Positions 24,969 through 33,726 of a DNA stretch of 43,475 nt are shown one piece after another. This stretch comes from JANWHZ01 sp041487535 (GTDB lineage Bacteria; Patescibacteriota; Saccharimonadia; Saccharimonadales; UBA4665). Location: assembly GCA_041487535.1 (NCBI GenBank), contig JBGPNM010000003.1, positions 1 through 43,475 on the forward strand, read 5' to 3'. The translations under genes were made by a program, and so were the position numbers. A model generated the notes under the pieces. The model searched no databases and was not told the DNA's origin. It saw only the letters and a list, made by a program, of their open reading frames with translations. Positions within the stretch are counted from its first letter, which is position 1; each line of letters begins with the position of its first letter.

Positions 24969-25889
24969 TTAGCGGGCTAACGTTCTTATAACGGACCGCA
25001 TGGTGTCGAAGTTTCCGCGATCGCTGCCAGCATGGCCGGACACAGTGAAGATAAGCTCACTGTTCGGAAGGCTGCGATGGAGCTCGTAGGCGGTTACTGG
25101 CGGGCAGACCATATCGTATCGTCCTTGCACCAACCATACAGGCATCTGGAGCTTATGTGCATTCTTTAAGATGTATCGGTCTTCCATAAAGCAGCCGTTC
25201 TTGGTGTAATGCGTTTCGATGCGGGTGTTGTTCGGGTTAAATGTGGCACGGTCGGCAGGCTTGTGGCGGTCGTCAAGCGAGATGATGGATCCTTCAAGCT
25301 CGCTGTATGCGTACGCACCGTCGGTGGCGGCAGCGGTGTCCTGGGTAGTTGCGCGGGATATGTGGTACGCGGTTGGGTCGGCGCGGCGGGCTTTCGGCGT
25401 GCGGGCCAGAAACGCGTCCCAGACCTCGGGGTAAAACAGGCGAAACGTGCCTTTATCTAGGTAGTCAATTTCGGTTTGGGAGCCGGTAAATATGCCGCGC
25501 AGCACCATAGCTGTAACCCGTTCGGGGTGCGCAAGGCCGTATGCAAGTGCCAGGCAAGCTCCCCATGATCCGCCGACGAGCGTGGCCTGACGTACCTTGC
25601 AGGCTTCGAGGATAAGTTCAATATCGCCGATAAGGTGATTAGTGGTGTTGGCTGTGAACGAACCGCCGGGCACGCTCTTGCCTGCGCCGCGCTGATCGAA
25701 GAAAATAACATGGTCGCGCTCTCCGTCAAACAGCGCCTTGTGGCTATCGTTGCAGCCGCTGCCCGGTCCACCGTGGAGAAACAGAAACGTATGATTAGCC
25801 TGTTTGTTGCCCCATTCGTGGACATATAGCTCGTGACCGTCCCCAACAGAGAGCATTTGTTCGCGAATGGTATAGGAATCTGGTGTCAT
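24969..25889 (-). CDS. pip: Proline iminopeptidase (alpha/beta hydrolase)
   Basis: 306 aa from the ATG at 25889, chosen for AAGGAG 9 nt upstream. LFLHGGPGSGC is the oxyanion-hole motif and GGSWGACLALAYG the nucleophile elbow (Ser in GGSWG); Asp in QGRYDMVCPP and His in SGHAGSD complete the triad. It removes N-terminal proline from peptides in the cytoplasm. Typical length is 310-320 aa. It lies in an operon with the racemase, whose stop overlaps this gene's ribosome binding site region. Confidence 0.9.
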   Translation of the reverse strand: MTPDSYTIREQMLSVGDGHELYVHEWGNKQANHTFLFLHGGPGSGCNDSHKALFDGERDHVIFFDQRGAGKSVPGGSFTANTTNHLIGDIELILEACKVRQATLVGGSWGACLALAYGLAHPERVTAMVLRGIFTGSQTEIDYLDKGTFRLFYPEVWDAFLARTPKARRADPTAYHISRATTQDTAAATDGAYAYSELEGSIISLDDRHKPADRATFNPNNTRIETHYTKNGCFMEDRYILKNAHKLQMPVWLVQGRYDMVCPPVTAYELHRSLPNSELIFTVSGHAGSDRGNFDTMRSVIRTLAR

Positions 25890-25903
25890 TTGCGTACACT
25901 CCT

Positions 25904-26602
25904 TCATTGTTCAGTTATAACACATGCTGCCGGCACATGCTTGATGCACTCGTCTGCCAGCGCTTCCAGGGCGTCCACCACCGGCTTTGAGGTGGCTAAT
26001 CCTTTATTGAGCATGCTGAGTTCGGTGCATGCCAGAATGACTGCGTCGCAGACTGAATCGTTGACGATCGCCATCAAGGCGTCACGGTTACGCTCGACGT
26101 AACCGCATGCTTTTGTATCGAGGATGAGCTTGTCCACCTTCGCCTGGGTGAGAAGTGCCGGGTACATTATAGTTGCCCCATTGGCGCGGCAGGTATATAC
26201 GCCGCTTGCCTTCGTTCCGGACGTTCCTAATACCAGCATATGGCGGTGTCCTTGCAGGGTAGCTTGCTGTATGGCGGCCGAGGGCATGTCGACGATAGGC
26301 AGCGATAGCTCAGCCTGCAAGCGGCCGAGGATACGGTCGGCATGTGCCGTGTTGCACGGCATGCACACAATATTGGCTCCGAGCAGGCTTAACGCCCGCA
26401 CGTTTTGGCGCAGCGTGGGCAGCGGATCGCTGCCGCCGCTGCACAGAAATGCCGTGCGGTCAGGAATTGTGCCGTCATTCACGACGACAATCCGTGGCAG
26501 GCTCTGGTCAGGTCCCTCGAGCTTGTCGAGCAGTTTTTGCTCAAAGTAGACGGTGGCCCGCGGCCCCATACCGCCTAAGATGCCGATGGTGAAAGTGCTC
26601 AT
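25904..26602 (-). CDS. Aspartate/glutamate racemase family protein
   Basis: 232 aa. GILGGMGPRAT at the N-terminus, the first catalytic Cys in MPCNTAH and the second in LACTELS, as in the two-cysteine, cofactor-free racemase family (aspartate racemase, YgeA). It could supply D-Asp or D-Glu for peptidoglycan or for a peptide product. ATGA overlap with the 405-aa gene upstream (stop TGA and start ATG share bases), so they are translationally coupled. Confidence 0.9.
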   Translation of the reverse strand: MSTFTIGILGGMGPRATVYFEQKLLDKLEGPDQSLPRIVVVNDGTIPDRTAFLCSGGSDPLPTLRQNVRALSLLGANIVCMPCNTAHADRILGRLQAELSLPIVDMPSAAIQQATLQGHRHMLVLGTSGTKASGVYTCRANGATIMYPALLTQAKVDKLILDTKACGYVERNRDALMAIVNDSVCDAVILACTELSMLNKGLATSKPVVDALEALADECIKHVPAACVITEQ

Positions 26603-27816
26603 TGCATCGCTTTCTTTCGGAGCCCTTGCAGCCTGTGGTGTATCACGTGAAGTTGATGTGTAGAAAACGTCAGGTTCTCCGGAGGCATGTCTAGGCCGTT
26701 GCTTGCTAGCACATCGTACTGGCTGGTAAAAGGTGCCTCACGCGGTCCGACGAAAAGCTCGCTCGCTTCCAGGGCCGCTCTACCCAACTGCTTAACTACG
26801 TAATTTTGTTCGCGCTGGTTTTCGGCGATAAACGACTCGATGAGAAGTTTGGCTTGGATGGCGTCAGCGCTAGGACCATGTTCCAGCTGCTGCAGTGACT
26901 TGTGGTGAACACTTTGCGAATAGCGGATTGAGCTCTCTTCCCTAAGCAAACCGAAAATTTTATGGAGTGAATCGCCGTTACCGCGGGCGCTTGCAAAGCG
27001 CGCCTCGGCCGCAGGAACAACCCTTACGTTCAACGTCTCCGGCAGTTTGCTGCCGAAGCTCGCCTCTCGTCTCACTTCAGCGTATAGCAAGTTAAGCGTT
27101 TGCTGAAGCTTATGGTCCTTGATGTACTGGTAGAAGTCAGGACCGGAAAGGTGGTACTGGGTGTCGCCGCCCTTGGTTAGGGCTTCAACGACAAAACCGA
27201 GCACAATGTCCACTTCGTTCGGCACGAGTATGCCGCGGTCTGTGCGCGGGTCGTCGTTAAGCTGCAGTATGCCGTAGTGGGGGTAATACCGGACGGCGTG
27301 TCCGTACGGTACTTTGCTCACTGTCCCGTCACTCTGGACAACGCGTGTGAAGAGCTGGGGGAATGTGTCCAGAGCAATCTTTATGACTTCGCCGCTGATC
27401 ACCTCAGCGTTCCGGATGTATTCGGTGTTCGTCCTAATACTAGGGTTGGCTGGAAACGCTTGCCGCAAACTCGTGATATGCAACTGGTCGAGGTAGACTG
27501 CTTGACCTGTTTCCGGCTCGGCCGCTCTGGTCTTAGATGTTAAGCGGCCTGGCGGTCCGACGAGCTCTAGCGGAGTCACCGCTTCGGCCGTAACGATCGA
27601 CCCGGGCAGGTAGTTATTATCTCCTGGCTCACCAGGCTGTTGGGCCACGATGGTGTGGTCGACTAACTGCATGGGCAGGCCAGCCTCGGCGACTGCCAGG
27701 TTGTAGGGCCGCTGGTTGCCGACGTGGGCGGTGCGCACAACGCTAACTCCCGCTTGGTGAGCGAGCTGCAAAAAAGCTAAACTAACTTCTGATTCTTGGA
27801 TAATTTCGATTGCCAT
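26599..27816 (-). CDS. Hypothetical protein led by an attenuator, 405 aa
   Basis: I do not recognise the family. Soluble, no signal peptide or membrane segment. The first 200 residues look like mixed alpha/beta with motifs NQRPYNLAVAEAG, YLPGSIVTAEAVTPLELVGPPGRL and YIRNAEVISGEVIKIAL. The second half is helical and charged, ending RLQGLRKKAMQ. It is the first gene of a four-gene operon whose 5' leader contains a short leader peptide and a terminator. AGAAAG is a weak ribosome binding site. Its amino-acid-linked neighbours suggest a role in amino acid or peptide metabolism, which is inference only. Confidence 0.7.
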   Translation of the reverse strand: MAIEIIQESEVSLAFLQLAHQAGVSVVRTAHVGNQRPYNLAVAEAGLPMQLVDHTIVAQQPGEPGDNNYLPGSIVTAEAVTPLELVGPPGRLTSKTRAAEPETGQAVYLDQLHITSLRQAFPANPSIRTNTEYIRNAEVISGEVIKIALDTFPQLFTRVVQSDGTVSKVPYGHAVRYYPHYGILQLNDDPRTDRGILVPNEVDIVLGFVVEALTKGGDTQYHLSGPDFYQYIKDHKLQQTLNLLYAEVRREASFGSKLPETLNVRVVPAAEARFASARGNGDSLHKIFGLLREESSIRYSQSVHHKSLQQLEHGPSADAIQAKLLIESFIAENQREQNYVVKQLGRAALEASELFVGPREAPFTSQYDVLASNGLDMPPENLTFSTHQLHVIHHRLQGLRKKAMQ

Positions 27817-27836
27817 ACAATTTCTTTCTGTACATT

Positions 27837-27864
27837 AAAAAAGCCGCTAGATTTTCTAGCGGCC
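27837..27864 (-). terminator. Attenuator: intrinsic terminator in the operon leader
   Basis: On the minus strand GCCGCTAG-AAAAT-CTAGCGGC is a perfect 8-bp stem followed by six T, located 21 nt before the ATG at 27816. Its 5' arm GGCCGCTAG (27864-27856) is exactly complementary to CTAGCGGCC inside the leader ORF (27932-27924), giving a 9-bp competing antiterminator. Confidence 0.75.
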
Positions 27865-27887
27865 AAAAAGTTCTGGTTAAATAAATT

Positions 27888-27986
27888 TTAGCGTTGATAC
27901 CAAATATTTACACAACGAGCATAGGCCGCTAGTCCGCGCGAGTAATAACGCTTACGCCAATCTTGTGCAAAAGTTTGCATTAGCAT
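27888..27986 (-). CDS. Leader peptide of an attenuator, 32 aa (30 aa from second Met)
   Basis: A short ORF filling the leader between the promoter and the terminator. The first ATG (27986) lies one base after the -10 box, so the second ATG (27980), at the expected transcription start, is probably the real leaderless start. The peptide is rich in Arg, Tyr and Trp: AQDWRKRYYSRG precedes, and VNIWYQR follows, the antiterminator segment. A ribosome stalled around the Trp-Arg-Lys-Arg-Tyr-Tyr codons would leave CTAGCGGCC free to pair with the terminator arm and permit readthrough, whereas full translation would favour termination. The sensed amino acid is not certain; Arg, Tyr or Trp are candidates. 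Confidence 0.65.
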   Translation of the reverse strand: MLMQTFAQDWRKRYYSRGLAAYARCVNIWYQR

Positions 27987-27987
27987 A

Positions 27988-28015
27988 ACTATAGCACGAT
28001 ATGCTTGTATGTAAA
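27988..28015 (-). promoter_or_regulatory. Promoter of the attenuator-led operon
   Basis: TTTACA (28015-28010), a 16-nt spacer and TATAGT (27993-27988) on the minus strand. The expected transcription start is about 27981, next to the second ATG of the leader peptide. Confidence 0.6.
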
Positions 28016-28063
28016 GATATTTTTCAGGAAAATCAAAAAATAGTATAGAGGTTTATTCCCGAA

Positions 28064-28864
28064 TCATAGGTCAAGCGTGACAGATACCGGGCAATGGTCG
28101 GAACCCATGATTTGTGGGTGGATGTCGGCAGCGACCACTTTATCTTTCAATGCGCCGGAGACCAGCACATAGTCGATACGCCAGCCGACGTTGCGGACGC
28201 GGGCGTTGGCGAAGTGGGTCCACCAGGTGTAATAGCCGTTGCCTTCCTTGAATAACCGCAGGGTGTCCACAAAGCCGGCATCGACGAAGGCCTGGAAGCC
28301 CTCGCGCTCCTCCGCAGTAAAGCCCTTTTTGCCGCGGTTGGCCTTGGGGTTGGCCAGGTCCAGTTCGGTATGGGCGACGTTCAGATCACCGCAAAAGACG
28401 ACCGGCTTAGCGGTTTCCAACTCTTTGCAGTATGCCAGGAAGGCCGGGTCCCAGTGTCTGTGCCGCATCTCCAGCCGTCCCAGACCGTCTTTGGTGTTGG
28501 GCGTGTAAACGGTAACGACCCAAAGTTTGTCGTACTCGGCGGCGATGACCCTGCCCTCCAGGTTCGGGTCGCCGTATGTGTCGCCGCGTACCTGGAACTT
28601 GTCGATAATATGGCGCGGCAGCCCGTTGATTACGCGCAGCGGCGCGGGTTTAGTGAAGATTGCGGTGCCCGAGTAACCGGGTTTTTCGGCTGAGCACCAG
28701 AATTCCGTATACTCCGGCAAGTCGATGACAGCCTGCCCTTGCTTGGCCTTGGTCTCCTGCAGGCAGAGGATGTCCGGCTGCTCGGCACTGACAAAGGGCA
28801 GGAACAAACCCTTGTTCGTGACTGCCCGGATGCCGTTGACGTTCCAAGAATAAATTTTGAGCAT
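28064..28864 (-). CDS. xthA: Exodeoxyribonuclease III (AP endonuclease)
   Basis: 266 aa, usual length. SWNVNGIRA at the N-terminus, CLQETK (metal-binding Glu), GDLNVAHTELDL (Asp/Asn active site) and GSDHCPVSVTL (Asp-His pair) are the Xth-family EEP nuclease motifs. It cuts DNA 5' to abasic sites in base excision repair. Divergent from pyrH with about 50 nt between the starts. Confidence 0.95.
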   Translation of the reverse strand: MLKIYSWNVNGIRAVTNKGLFLPFVSAEQPDILCLQETKAKQGQAVIDLPEYTEFWCSAEKPGYSGTAIFTKPAPLRVINGLPRHIIDKFQVRGDTYGDPNLEGRVIAAEYDKLWVVTVYTPNTKDGLGRLEMRHRHWDPAFLAYCKELETAKPVVFCGDLNVAHTELDLANPKANRGKKGFTAEEREGFQAFVDAGFVDTLRLFKEGNGYYTWWTHFANARVRNVGWRIDYVLVSGALKDKVVAADIHPQIMGSDHCPVSVTLDL

Positions 28865-28916
28865 TGCTAGCGCCAGTCTAGCACTATCGGGCAGTAATAT
28901 GCTAGCCTAAGGGGTG

Positions 28917-29624
28917 ATGTACAAGCGTGTGCTTCTAAAACTTTCCGGCGAGCAGCTGGCTGGTGCTCACGGGTTCGGTATTGACCCGGAAGTGGCGCAT
29001 TATCTGGCTAAGGAGTGCAGCAAGGTTGTGCGGGCCGGTTGCCAGCTGGTAATTGTGGTCGGTGGCGGCAATATGGTACGCGGCGCGGAAGTTGCCGGGC
29101 ATGGTATTAAGCGCGTGACGGCCGACCAGATGGGCATGCTGTCCGGGCTTATCAACGCCATGGGTATGACCGACATCTTCGAAAGCGAAGGCGTGCAGAC
29201 GCGTTGCATGAGCAATGTTTATGCCGAACAGCTGGCGGAGTCGTATTCCTTTCGCCTGGCGGAGAAGCATTTGGAACGAGGCCGGGTGGTGATTATCGCC
29301 GGCGGCATGGCGCGGCCTTACTTTACGCATGATACGGCGGCCGTCAGCTTTGCGCTGGAGCTGTCCTGCGAGGTGTCGCTGAAGGCCAGCAAGGTTGACG
29401 GTGTGTACGATGCAGATCCGCGGCAATCTGACGGCGCGCAGAGGTTTGAGCAGCTGACATTCCAGGCCGCCATCGAAAACGGCGCGATCACCGTTATGGA
29501 CAAAGCGGCGCTGGGTTTGGCTATGGAGCACCAAATGCCGATTATCGTGTTCGACGCCATGCAGCCGGACAATCTGCTGCACGTCGTTCAGGGCGCTTCG
29601 GTCGGTACCAGGATTGCAGCGTAA
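28917..29624 (+). CDS. pyrH: UMP kinase
   Basis: 235 aa, the standard length. YKRVLLKLSGE, VVGGGNMVRG, GLINAMGMTD, VIIAGGMARPYFTHDTAA and ASKVDGVYDADP are characteristic of bacterial PyrH of the amino-acid-kinase superfamily. It phosphorylates UMP to UDP. I use the ATG at 28917 (AAGGGG upstream) instead of the adjacent in-frame GTG at 28914. It converges with the Clp-like gene, 66 nt between stops. Confidence 0.95.
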   Translation: MYKRVLLKLSGEQLAGAHGFGIDPEVAHYLAKECSKVVRAGCQLVIVVGGGNMVRGAEVAGHGIKRVTADQMGMLSGLINAMGMTDIFESEGVQTRCMSNVYAEQLAESYSFRLAEKHLERGRVVIIAGGMARPYFTHDTAAVSFALELSCEVSLKASKVDGVYDADPRQSDGAQRFEQLTFQAAIENGAITVMDKAALGLAMEHQMPIIVFDAMQPDNLLHVVQGASVGTRIAA

Positions 29625-29690
29625 CGCCAGAACTATGTGAAGTACTTTTGGGGCGGTAAAATAAGTAAAGCGTTCATGTCAGGCTAATCC

Positions 29691-32081
29691 CTAGGGTGCA
29701 TTGTCGTGCCCTACCAGGTCGCCGGCATCCAGGACGACATGGTCGCCTGGGTGGGTTTGGCCGCCTAGTATACGAGATGCAAGACTGTCCTCGACGGCAC
29801 GCTGGAGCTCGCGGCGCATCGGCCGGGCCCCCAGGCGTGGATCGTACCCAGCAGCGACAATTTTCTGCGCCGCGGCGCCGGTAAGCTCCACGGTAATGTT
29901 CTGGTTGGCGAGCGTGGCGTTAACTTCATTCATCATCAGGGCCACAACCTGTGTCAGTTCGGCGGGTGTGAGCGGGCGGAAGAGTACGATCTCGTCAAAG
30001 CGGTTGAGCAGTTCCGGCTTGAACTGGCTGCTGGAGATGAGCTGATCGATGAATTGTTTCTCAAAGCTCGGGAGTTCCTCACCCCGTTCGACGCGCTCGC
30101 GTATTTCCATGGCGCCGGCATTGCTGGTGGCGATAAGGATAGCATCTTTGAATGACGCCGAGCGGCCGGCCATGTCGGTCAGCTGACCTTCGTCGAGCAA
30201 CTGCAGCAGCAGGTTCAGGATGTTCGGGTGCGCCTTCTCGATCTCGTCAAGCAGGACGACGCTGAACGGCTGCCTGCGGATCGCCATAATCAGGCTGGTC
30301 TGCTCTTGCTCGCCGTTTGACAGCAGACGGTTGACGTCGCTGGCCTGCTGGTACTCGCTCATGTCTAGACGGATCATGTTCGATTCAGCACCGAAGTAAA
30401 CAGCCGCGATGGAGCGCGCCAGCTCCGTCTTGCCCACGCCGGTCGGCCCCAGAAACAGGAAGCTGCCGATGGGACGGCGCGGGTTGGAAACTCCTGCCCG
30501 CGCCCGCCGCAGTGCATTGGCAACCACACTAACAGCTCGCGACTGGTTGATCATGCGGCGGTGGATGGTGTCTTCCAGATTGAGCAGCTGGGCTGCCTCG
30601 GCGGGTGCGGCCGAAGCGACTTTGACGCCGCGCGTCTGCTCGATGGCGTCCTGCACGGACCGGGCGGTGACAATGCTGCTCCGCGCATGCGTCAGCGATT
30701 GCTCCAGCAGGCGGATGGCCCGGCCCGGGTAGGCGGTGTCCTGGTCGTAACGGGCGCTCAAACGGTAGGCCTCGCGCAGGGCTTCGTAGGTGATTAGTAC
30801 CTTGTGATGCGCCTCTAAGTTGCCGGCCGTGTCCTCTAATACGCGCATGGTATTGGCTTCATCCGGCTCGCTCAGGACGACGGGCGTCAGTAAGCCGGCA
30901 AACGCCGCGTTGTTGCTTTTCAGCTGCTGGTAGTCGTGGGGCGTCATAGCCAGCACCATCTGCACAGAGTGCCCCTGCAAAACGGGCAGCAAAATCTGCG
31001 TAATGTCGAAAGAGCCAACGCCGCTCTTAAAAAACAACTGCGCGTCATCCAGGAATAGGATGATATGCCCAGCGTGGATAGTCTCCCCCAGCAGCATAAT
31101 GACAGTCTGCTCCAAATCCCCCTGATGCCCGGCCCGGGAGAGGATGAGCGACGGGTTGAGGCTGATAATTTGCCGGTGCTCCAGGTGCGGGTCGTGGTCT
31201 TCCTGCAGCAGCAGCTGCGCCAGCGCAGAGACGTGGCTGGTTTTGCCGATGCCTGGATCGCCGATCAAGGCAATACCGGCCGAGCCCTGAGAAAAGGCGT
31301 TCTTTATGGCCTGCACACCCGGCGATTCCATCAGCCAGCTGAAGTACGCACCGTAGCGCTCAATGCTTAATGATACATTTTCACCGTATTGGTTGAGGTT
31401 GGGCGTAAAGCCGTTTGCCCAGTCGCGGCCGATGCCGCCGAAGTATGGTTTGGGCGCCCGGATGGCGGCCAGGGTTCGTTCCAGCCAGTTCGTAACTTGC
31501 TCGACATCAGCCGTCGATGCCCGCGTTTGCGTCAGCATGGCCTGTATTTTTGGCGAAGTCCGTAGCGCTGCCGCGGCGACATGCCCCGGTTCGATGGCAG
31601 TGTTGCCTGCCGCATCAGCCAGACGGATGGCCTCTTGCCAGACGATGGCCATGTCGCTCTCCGTTTGCGCCAGCTGCTGCTCGACCGCGTCCGGCGGCAG
31701 TAGCAAATGGTTCGTAATGAATATGAGCTGCCAGTGGCCTTTCAGGTCACGCCATACAGCTTGAGGGCTGAGGGGATGGCTGGTCTGGAGGCGGGCAAGG
31801 ACGTCGCCGCTTAAACGGTCATCGAGCGACGAACTGCGTGCGGGTAATGCTGCCAGATCGCCGCGAAACCACAGGGCGAACATAAAACAGCCGAGGGCTA
31901 TGGCCCACGCCAAGAACGAAAACCGTTGGTACGGTGTGGCGTAGCCAATGACGCCGGCACCGGCCAGAATGGCAGCAACCCAGAGCGCCACGCTCCAGCT
32001 GGATGCCCCGAGCCGACGGGACATACGCGCTTTGCGGGCCCGCAGGCTCTGTAAGTCAACCACTGCGTCAATGGGATTCAT
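29691..32081 (-). CDS. Membrane-anchored ClpA/ClpC-like AAA+ ATPase
   Basis: 796 aa from the ATG at 32081 (AAAGGAG 8 nt upstream). Two transmembrane helices (about 30-48 and 53-72) come before a Clp-N-like helical region (about 85-205). AAA1 has Walker A GDPGIGKTS (274-282) and Walker B ILFLDDAQ, with Asp-Asp in place of the usual Asp-Glu. AAA2 has Walker A GPTGVGKTE (545-553), Walker B VVLLDEIEKAHPN and a sensor/arginine region TSNAGA. Clp family unfoldases feed proteases or remodel proteins; the membrane anchor is unusual for classical ClpA/C. The start overlaps the end of a small membrane-protein gene by 4 nt, so they probably form one complex. Confidence 0.88.
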   Translation of the reverse strand: MNPIDAVVDLQSLRARKARMSRRLGASSWSVALWVAAILAGAGVIGYATPYQRFSFLAWAIALGCFMFALWFRGDLAALPARSSSLDDRLSGDVLARLQTSHPLSPQAVWRDLKGHWQLIFITNHLLLPPDAVEQQLAQTESDMAIVWQEAIRLADAAGNTAIEPGHVAAAALRTSPKIQAMLTQTRASTADVEQVTNWLERTLAAIRAPKPYFGGIGRDWANGFTPNLNQYGENVSLSIERYGAYFSWLMESPGVQAIKNAFSQGSAGIALIGDPGIGKTSHVSALAQLLLQEDHDPHLEHRQIISLNPSLILSRAGHQGDLEQTVIMLLGETIHAGHIILFLDDAQLFFKSGVGSFDITQILLPVLQGHSVQMVLAMTPHDYQQLKSNNAAFAGLLTPVVLSEPDEANTMRVLEDTAGNLEAHHKVLITYEALREAYRLSARYDQDTAYPGRAIRLLEQSLTHARSSIVTARSVQDAIEQTRGVKVASAAPAEAAQLLNLEDTIHRRMINQSRAVSVVANALRRARAGVSNPRRPIGSFLFLGPTGVGKTELARSIAAVYFGAESNMIRLDMSEYQQASDVNRLLSNGEQEQTSLIMAIRRQPFSVVLLDEIEKAHPNILNLLLQLLDEGQLTDMAGRSASFKDAILIATSNAGAMEIRERVERGEELPSFEKQFIDQLISSSQFKPELLNRFDEIVLFRPLTPAELTQVVALMMNEVNATLANQNITVELTGAAAQKIVAAGYDPRLGARPMRRELQRAVEDSLASRILGGQTHPGDHVVLDAGDLVGHDNAP

Positions 32082-32440
32082 CCGATGACTCCTTTTATGA
32101 GTAGCAATATGACTCCTGGCGGTACCAATGGCCAGAGGACAAAAGCAAGGACGCCAAAAACGACAGCCAGCGTTCCTATGATGAGCGCCGTCAGCAACAC
32201 CAGTACGCGTACCGCAAAGCCAATGGCGCGGCTGACAACGTTGTCGCTCAAAGCACGCAGCTTGGCATCCAGACCCGCGCCCGGATACGAGATAATTCGC
32301 TTCCATGGTGCAAAAAGCGTCCGGGCAAGTATAGGTACGGAAAACAGGTTGGATATGCCCAGAAGCATTTTTCTTATGTTCTTGACGGTCGCCGCCCAGC
32401 CTTGGCCGTACCACCAGATGAACAACTCGAACGCTAGCAT
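32078..32440 (-). CDS. Membrane protein coupled to the Clp-like ATPase, 120 aa
   Basis: One or two hydrophobic hairpins in the C-terminal half (about 73-118), and an N-terminal amphipathic region (FELFIWWYGQGW) followed by FAPWKRI. No known domain recognised. It shares ATGA with the ATPase start, indicating coupled translation. It is a good candidate for the membrane partner or adaptor of that ATPase. Confidence 0.7.
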   Translation of the reverse strand: MLAFELFIWWYGQGWAATVKNIRKMLLGISNLFSVPILARTLFAPWKRIISYPGAGLDAKLRALSDNVVSRAIGFAVRVLVLLTALIIGTLAVVFGVLAFVLWPLVPPGVILLLIKGVIG

Positions 32441-32473
32441 GTCGTTATTGTACAGCCTAACACTTAAAAGCGT

Positions 32474-33724
32474 CTACTTCGGGTCGCCGCTATCATTCCG
32501 TGGGACGGAGCTAGTATCGTCAGGCGAACCAGTCACCTCGTTGGTCGGGGGTAGCGTGTCCCAAGGTTTCTTGCCGCTTTTGCGCAGTCCGAAGCCGACA
32601 ATGGCTGCGGCGAGGACCAGTGCCAGGAGAACGGTTATAGCTAGCCAAGGTAATCCAGCCGCCGGTGTGGCTATCGTAAACGATACTTTCTGAGATACAT
32701 TGCCCGGTTGCTGTACTAGCCGGACCGTTTCGTTGGTTACGCTACCCCTAAAGCTTACGCGCACGGTCAGCTTGCCGTAGGGCAGATTTATTAATGATGC
32801 CTGCCCTGTCCGGTCTGTCGTAGCCGATTGTCCGTTACGGCTGACGACTGCGCCTTGTATGGGCCGGTTATTCTTTTGGTCCAATATCGTCACGACCAGG
32901 GTCGAGCCCTTCGTTGTGAACGAATAGGTCGAGCTGACGGCACTATTGCCGGCCCGATCAGTACTCTTGACCCTGAAATAGTACGTCGTTCCGGGCACGA
33001 TCAGTGACGTATGCAGCCCGACGCTATGCGCGGTGACGTACGTATTGCTGCTGGCCGACAGGCTGTAGGCCGTGGTTAAACCGTAATCAACTTCGGACGA
33101 GGCAGGCTCCGACGTCGACCAGGTGATGGTTGCGGACGAAACGGTTAGGCCGCTGACCGCTACCCCGATGATTCTCGGTGGCGTGGTGTCTGCAGTCTGT
33201 TTGGATGAGTCCGAACCAGCCGATGCCTTCAGCGTAACAGAGGTCCCCGCCGCGTTGGTCATGATGTTGGTGTTACTGGTGGCGCTGACAACCGAAGAAC
33301 CCTTTGTAAATGTGAGGGCGGCGGTGCCGCTGCTGGCCAGTGCCTTGAACGTGACGCTGGCGACGACTTGCGTGCCGCTGACCGCCGGCAGAGCGCCGCG
33401 GGCCAGCTTAACTGAGCCGCTGCCTGCGGAAGTTTGGGCGACAATGCTGAATGCTGACGAATTGCTAGTGCTGACATATTGCAGCAGGCTTGCCGGGTAG
33501 CTGAAGTTGGCCTGGACGGCATTGACTGACTCGCTGCCGCTGTTCTCGCGTACTGATATGGTAACAGAGTCGCCCTTGGCTACACTCGAAGTGCTCGGCG
33601 TCAGATACAGCGTTGCAGCGGCCGCATACGCGGTGCCAGTTAGTGCCGGTATAAGCGCTGCGACTGCAACGGCTGCCGTTTGAAGGAATAGTTTTGTATG
33701 GTGCTTCATCGTTTTACCCAGCAT
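32474..33724 (-). CDS. Surface protein: cohesin, FnIII, Ig-like module, C-terminal helix
   Basis: 416 aa (411 if the second Met is used). Signal peptide to about residue 36 (GTAYAA). A cohesin-like domain (about 38-165: LYLTPSTSSVAKGDSVTISVREN, NAVQANFSYP), a fibronectin type III domain (about 178-272: ATITWSTSEPASSEVDYG, TYYFRVKSTDRAGN), a carboxypeptidase-regulatory-like beta sandwich (about 273-350), a transmembrane helix (about 358-381) and a charged cytoplasmic tail. Cohesins bind dockerins; the upstream gene encodes a dockerin. Its ATG is 2 nt beyond that gene's stop, so the two are cotranscribed. Likely displayed on the cell surface. Confidence 0.85.
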   Translation of the reverse strand: MLGKTMKHHTKLFLQTAAVAVAALIPALTGTAYAAAATLYLTPSTSSVAKGDSVTISVRENSGSESVNAVQANFSYPASLLQYVSTSNSSAFSIVAQTSAGSGSVKLARGALPAVSGTQVVASVTFKALASSGTAALTFTKGSSVVSATSNTNIMTNAAGTSVTLKASAGSDSSKQTADTTPPRIIGVAVSGLTVSSATITWSTSEPASSEVDYGLTTAYSLSASSNTYVTAHSVGLHTSLIVPGTTYYFRVKSTDRAGNSAVSSTYSFTTKGSTLVVTILDQKNNRPIQGAVVSRNGQSATTDRTGQASLINLPYGKLTVRVSFRGSVTNETVRLVQQPGNVSQKVSFTIATPAAGLPWLAITVLLALVLAAAIVGFGLRKSGKKPWDTLPPTNEVTGSPDDTSSVPRNDSGDPK

Positions 33725-33726
33725 GG

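Noticed and set aside
29691..32414. Longer N-terminus for the Clp-like ATPase (start at 32414)
   Set aside because: The extra 111 residues are Cys/His/Arg-rich shadow of the 120-aa membrane protein gene, while ATG 32081 has a strong Shine-Dalgarno sequence.
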